From positions 1 through 7,910 of the forward strand of contig CAMZGJ010000052.1 of assembly GCA_947306375.1 (NCBI GenBank): DNA of 7,910 nucleotides, read 5' to 3'. The position numbers and the translations under genes were made by a program. Positions 6,613-7,910 of the stretch are shown here, piece after piece. Each line of letters starts with the position of its first letter. Position 1 is the stretch's first letter. The notes beneath the pieces are model-generated. The model was not told the DNA's origin. It saw only the letters and a program-made list of their open reading frames with translations, and made no database searches. Source of the DNA: an uncultured Spirochaetales bacterium (lineage in GTDB: Bacteria; Spirochaetota; Spirochaetia; Sphaerochaetales; Sphaerochaetaceae).

Positions 6613-6637
6613 GACAAGTTTTTGAAAAAAAGTTACA
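6613..6637 (-). promoter_or_regulatory. Candidate ECF-sigma promoter for the peptide genes
   Basis: On the minus strand, TGTAAC (6637-6632), followed by a run of T, then 15 bases later TGTC (6616-6613), resembles ECF promoters such as those of Bacillus sigma-X and sigma-W (TGTAAC or TGAAAC, T-rich spacer, CGNC-type -10). Spacing is one or two bases shorter than the usual 16-17. The -35 overlaps the stop codon of the sigma gene. A start near 6604 would give a leader of about 50 bases before the first peptide ATG. The match is suggestive only. Confidence 0.4.
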
Positions 6638-7127
6638 GATTTTCCTGATCGGCTATGGTACGGCACTTGGCAACAAGGCGTTCCACCCTTTTGGCAACCG
6701 TCTTTTCATTGGAGCCGAGCTGCTGTGCCATCTCCCTGTAGGACAGATCCATTGCATAGCGCATTGTAAGAAGCTCCCTCTCGCCGTCCGTCAGCTTTTT
6801 AAGGATAAGGTACGCATCCTGTGCGTTACCGTCCGTAAGGGCTGCAAGTTCCCTGTCCTCCACTCCCTGTTCAAGAGTCTCATCCAGAGGGACTGCCGGT
6901 GTGAAGCTTCTGTACTTTCTCATATGGTTGATCAGGGTATTTCTTGCAATTGCATAGAGCCATGTCTGTACGGAGGCCTTTTCCGGATTATAGGAGTCCC
7001 AGGCCGAGTATGCGCGGATAAAGGTATCCTGAACCACATCCTCGGTGTCATCGCGGTTAAGCAACCGCATGTATATCATCTTATATATACTGTCATAGTA
7101 GGTCTCATAGACCTGGGGGAATGTCAT
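6633..7127 (-). CDS. RNA polymerase sigma factor, ECF type
   Basis: A 164-residue alternative sigma factor that directs RNA polymerase to a small set of promoters. Region 2 spans about 5-73, with DDTEDVVQDTFIRAY (core binding and -10 recognition) and VQTWLYAIARNTLINHMRKYR. Region 4 spans about 105-156, with LTDGERELLTMRY and the helix-turn-helix LSYREMAQQLGSNEKTVAKR that reads the -35. Length and order are those of normal ECF factors. The ATG overlaps the stop of the upstream ABC gene by four bases (ATGA), and AGGAG sits about seven bases upstream, so translation is coupled to the exporter. No separate anti-sigma gene is visible in the window. Its placement between the exporter and the peptide genes suggests it controls the peptide genes. 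Confidence 0.92.
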   Translation of the reverse strand: MTFPQVYETYYDSIYKMIYMRLLNRDDTEDVVQDTFIRAYSAWDSYNPEKASVQTWLYAIARNTLINHMRKYRSFTPAVPLDETLEQGVEDRELAALTDGNAQDAYLILKKLTDGERELLTMRYAMDLSYREMAQQLGSNEKTVAKRVERLVAKCRTIADQENL

Positions 7128-7910
7128 GCGTTCTCTCCTTTCTCAACCTGCTGACGCTTTACAAGTTCGGCAAAGAAACCTTTTTTCTTCATCAGGCTCT
7201 CGTAGGTTCCGTCCTCCACAATAGTGCCGTTGTCCAGGACCACTATCCTGTCACAGTGCTTTATTGTGGATAATCTGTGGGCAATCACTATCCTTGTGCA
7301 GTCAAGTTTGTCCAGGGATTCGGAAACCTGTTTCTGGGCTATGTTGTCCAAGGCGCTTGTGGCCTCGTCAAACATCAGAATTTTGGGGTGGGATGCTATG
7401 GCTCTGGCAATCAGAAGCCTCTGCTTCTGGCCTCCGGATATTTCTCCTGCACCTTCCGAGATAAGGGTGAACATACCCATAGGCATTTCCCTTATGTCAT
7501 TGGCAATACCTGCAGCCTCGGCCACTTCCCAGGCCTGATCCACCGTAAGTCCGGGGGCGGAGATGGCAATATTTGAATAGATGTCTCCGGAAAAGAGCTG
7601 TCCGTCCTGCATTACGGTTCCTATTCTGGACCTGAGGGACTTGAGGTCAATCTTGGAAAGGTCTCTTCCGTCATAGTAGACGGCCCCCTTCTGCGGAGTC
7701 TCAAAGCCCAGGAGTATGCGCATGAGTGTGCTCTTTCCGCATCCGGTTCTGCCCGTTATGGCCACATACTGGCCCGGTTTTATCTTAAGACTCATATTGT
7801 TCAGGACCATGGGCATGTTGTCCTTGTAGCGGAAAGAGATGTTGTTCAGCTCCACGGCTCCCGAGATTTTGTCTATAACGGGTTTATCCTCGGACACCTC
7901 GGGTACAGTC
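7124..7910 (-). CDS. NHLM-type peptide export ABC transporter, ATPase part (5' truncated by the window)
   Basis: This is the C-terminal nucleotide-binding domain of an ABC exporter. The frame stays open to the right edge. A GTG at 7897 is an internal Val codon in a linker (T-V-P-E-V-S-E-D-K-P), so membrane and N-terminal domains lie beyond the window. Motifs: Walker A GRTGCGKST, Q-loop VMQDGQLFSGDIYSNI, signature ISGGQKQR, Walker B ILMFDE, D-loop SALD, H-loop AHRLS. The blocks MPMGMFTLISEGAGEISGG and VSESLDKLDCTRIVIAHRLSTI closely match, from memory, the NHLM bacteriocin-system ABC proteins (TIGR03797-like). These export leader peptides related to nitrile hydratase and Nif11, and often pair with a second ABC protein bearing a C39 peptidase. 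The overlap with the sigma gene and the three leader peptides downstream fit that role. Whether this copy has a peptidase cannot be seen. Confidence 0.87.
   Translation of the reverse strand, partial: TVPEVSEDKPVIDKISGAVELNNISFRYKDNMPMVLNNMSLKIKPGQYVAITGRTGCGKSTLMRILLGFETPQKGAVYYDGRDLSKIDLKSLRSRIGTVMQDGQLFSGDIYSNIAISAPGLTVDQAWEVAEAAGIANDIREMPMGMFTLISEGAGEISGGQKQRLLIARAIASHPKILMFDEATSALDNIAQKQVSESLDKLDCTRIVIAHRLSTIKHCDRIVVLDNGTIVEDGTYESLMKKKGFFAELVKRQQVEKGENA

Noticed and set aside
6555..6617. Upstream extension of the 47-aa peptide to 6617 (68 residues)
   Set aside because: There is no Shine-Dalgarno site, the extension would contain the likely transcript start region, and the GGAGG at 6561-6565 clearly serves the ATG at 6554.
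6558..7154. 198-codon plus-strand open frame opposite the sigma gene
   Set aside because: It is antisense to a well-supported ECF sigma factor, shows no domain pattern and starts within the peptide-gene leader region.

Overview
The window looks like chromosomal DNA from an anaerobic bacterium, probably a gut or rumen Firmicute (Clostridia) or a spirochaete. The pointers are strong GGAGG-type Shine-Dalgarno sites, base composition that looks balanced by eye, short genes packed tightly, GG-leader small peptides and a SLC45-like sugar transporter. Nothing here fixes the taxon. I see no tRNA, rRNA, CRISPR array or insertion sequence.

Left part, plus strand (1-3836): the 3' part of an inner-membrane permease and its ATPase form the end of an Fe3+/polyamine-type ABC importer operon, closed by a strong intrinsic terminator (1650-1684). 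A ComB-family 2-phosphosulfolactate phosphatase gene (1716-2411) follows, with a possible extended -10 promoter just after the terminator. Next comes a 12-helix MFS transporter of the SLC45/GPH sugar type (2466-3836). These look like ordinary metabolic genes.

Right part, minus strand (7910 down to 3840): this is the unusual region, read right to left. It opens with the C-terminal ATPase part of an ABC transporter closely resembling the NHLM (NHLP leader microcin/bacteriocin) export family. This overlaps by 4 bases an ECF-type sigma factor, which is followed by three very small genes of 47, 50 and 61 codons. All three peptides carry a double-glycine-type leader end (LSDKKLDKVSGG, LSDDDLDKATGG, LTDDQLDMVAAG). 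The first two also share a W-I-D-P-(L/I)-K block in the part after the leader. A perfect hairpin terminator follows, and then a complete second ABC exporter with an unusual N-terminal soluble domain of about 150 residues.

Working model (inference): the sigma factor drives expression of small leader-bearing peptides from an ECF-like promoter overlapping its own stop codon. The terminator keeps peptide transcript abundant relative to the downstream exporter. The two ABC proteins handle peptide secretion, with the leader peptidase and any modifying enzyme lying beyond the right edge. The peptides contain no cysteine, which argues against thioether or disulfide chemistry and leaves an unmodified or Trp/Lys/Asp-modified secreted peptide as the open question. 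This peptide/sigma/exporter cluster is the candidate undescribed system.
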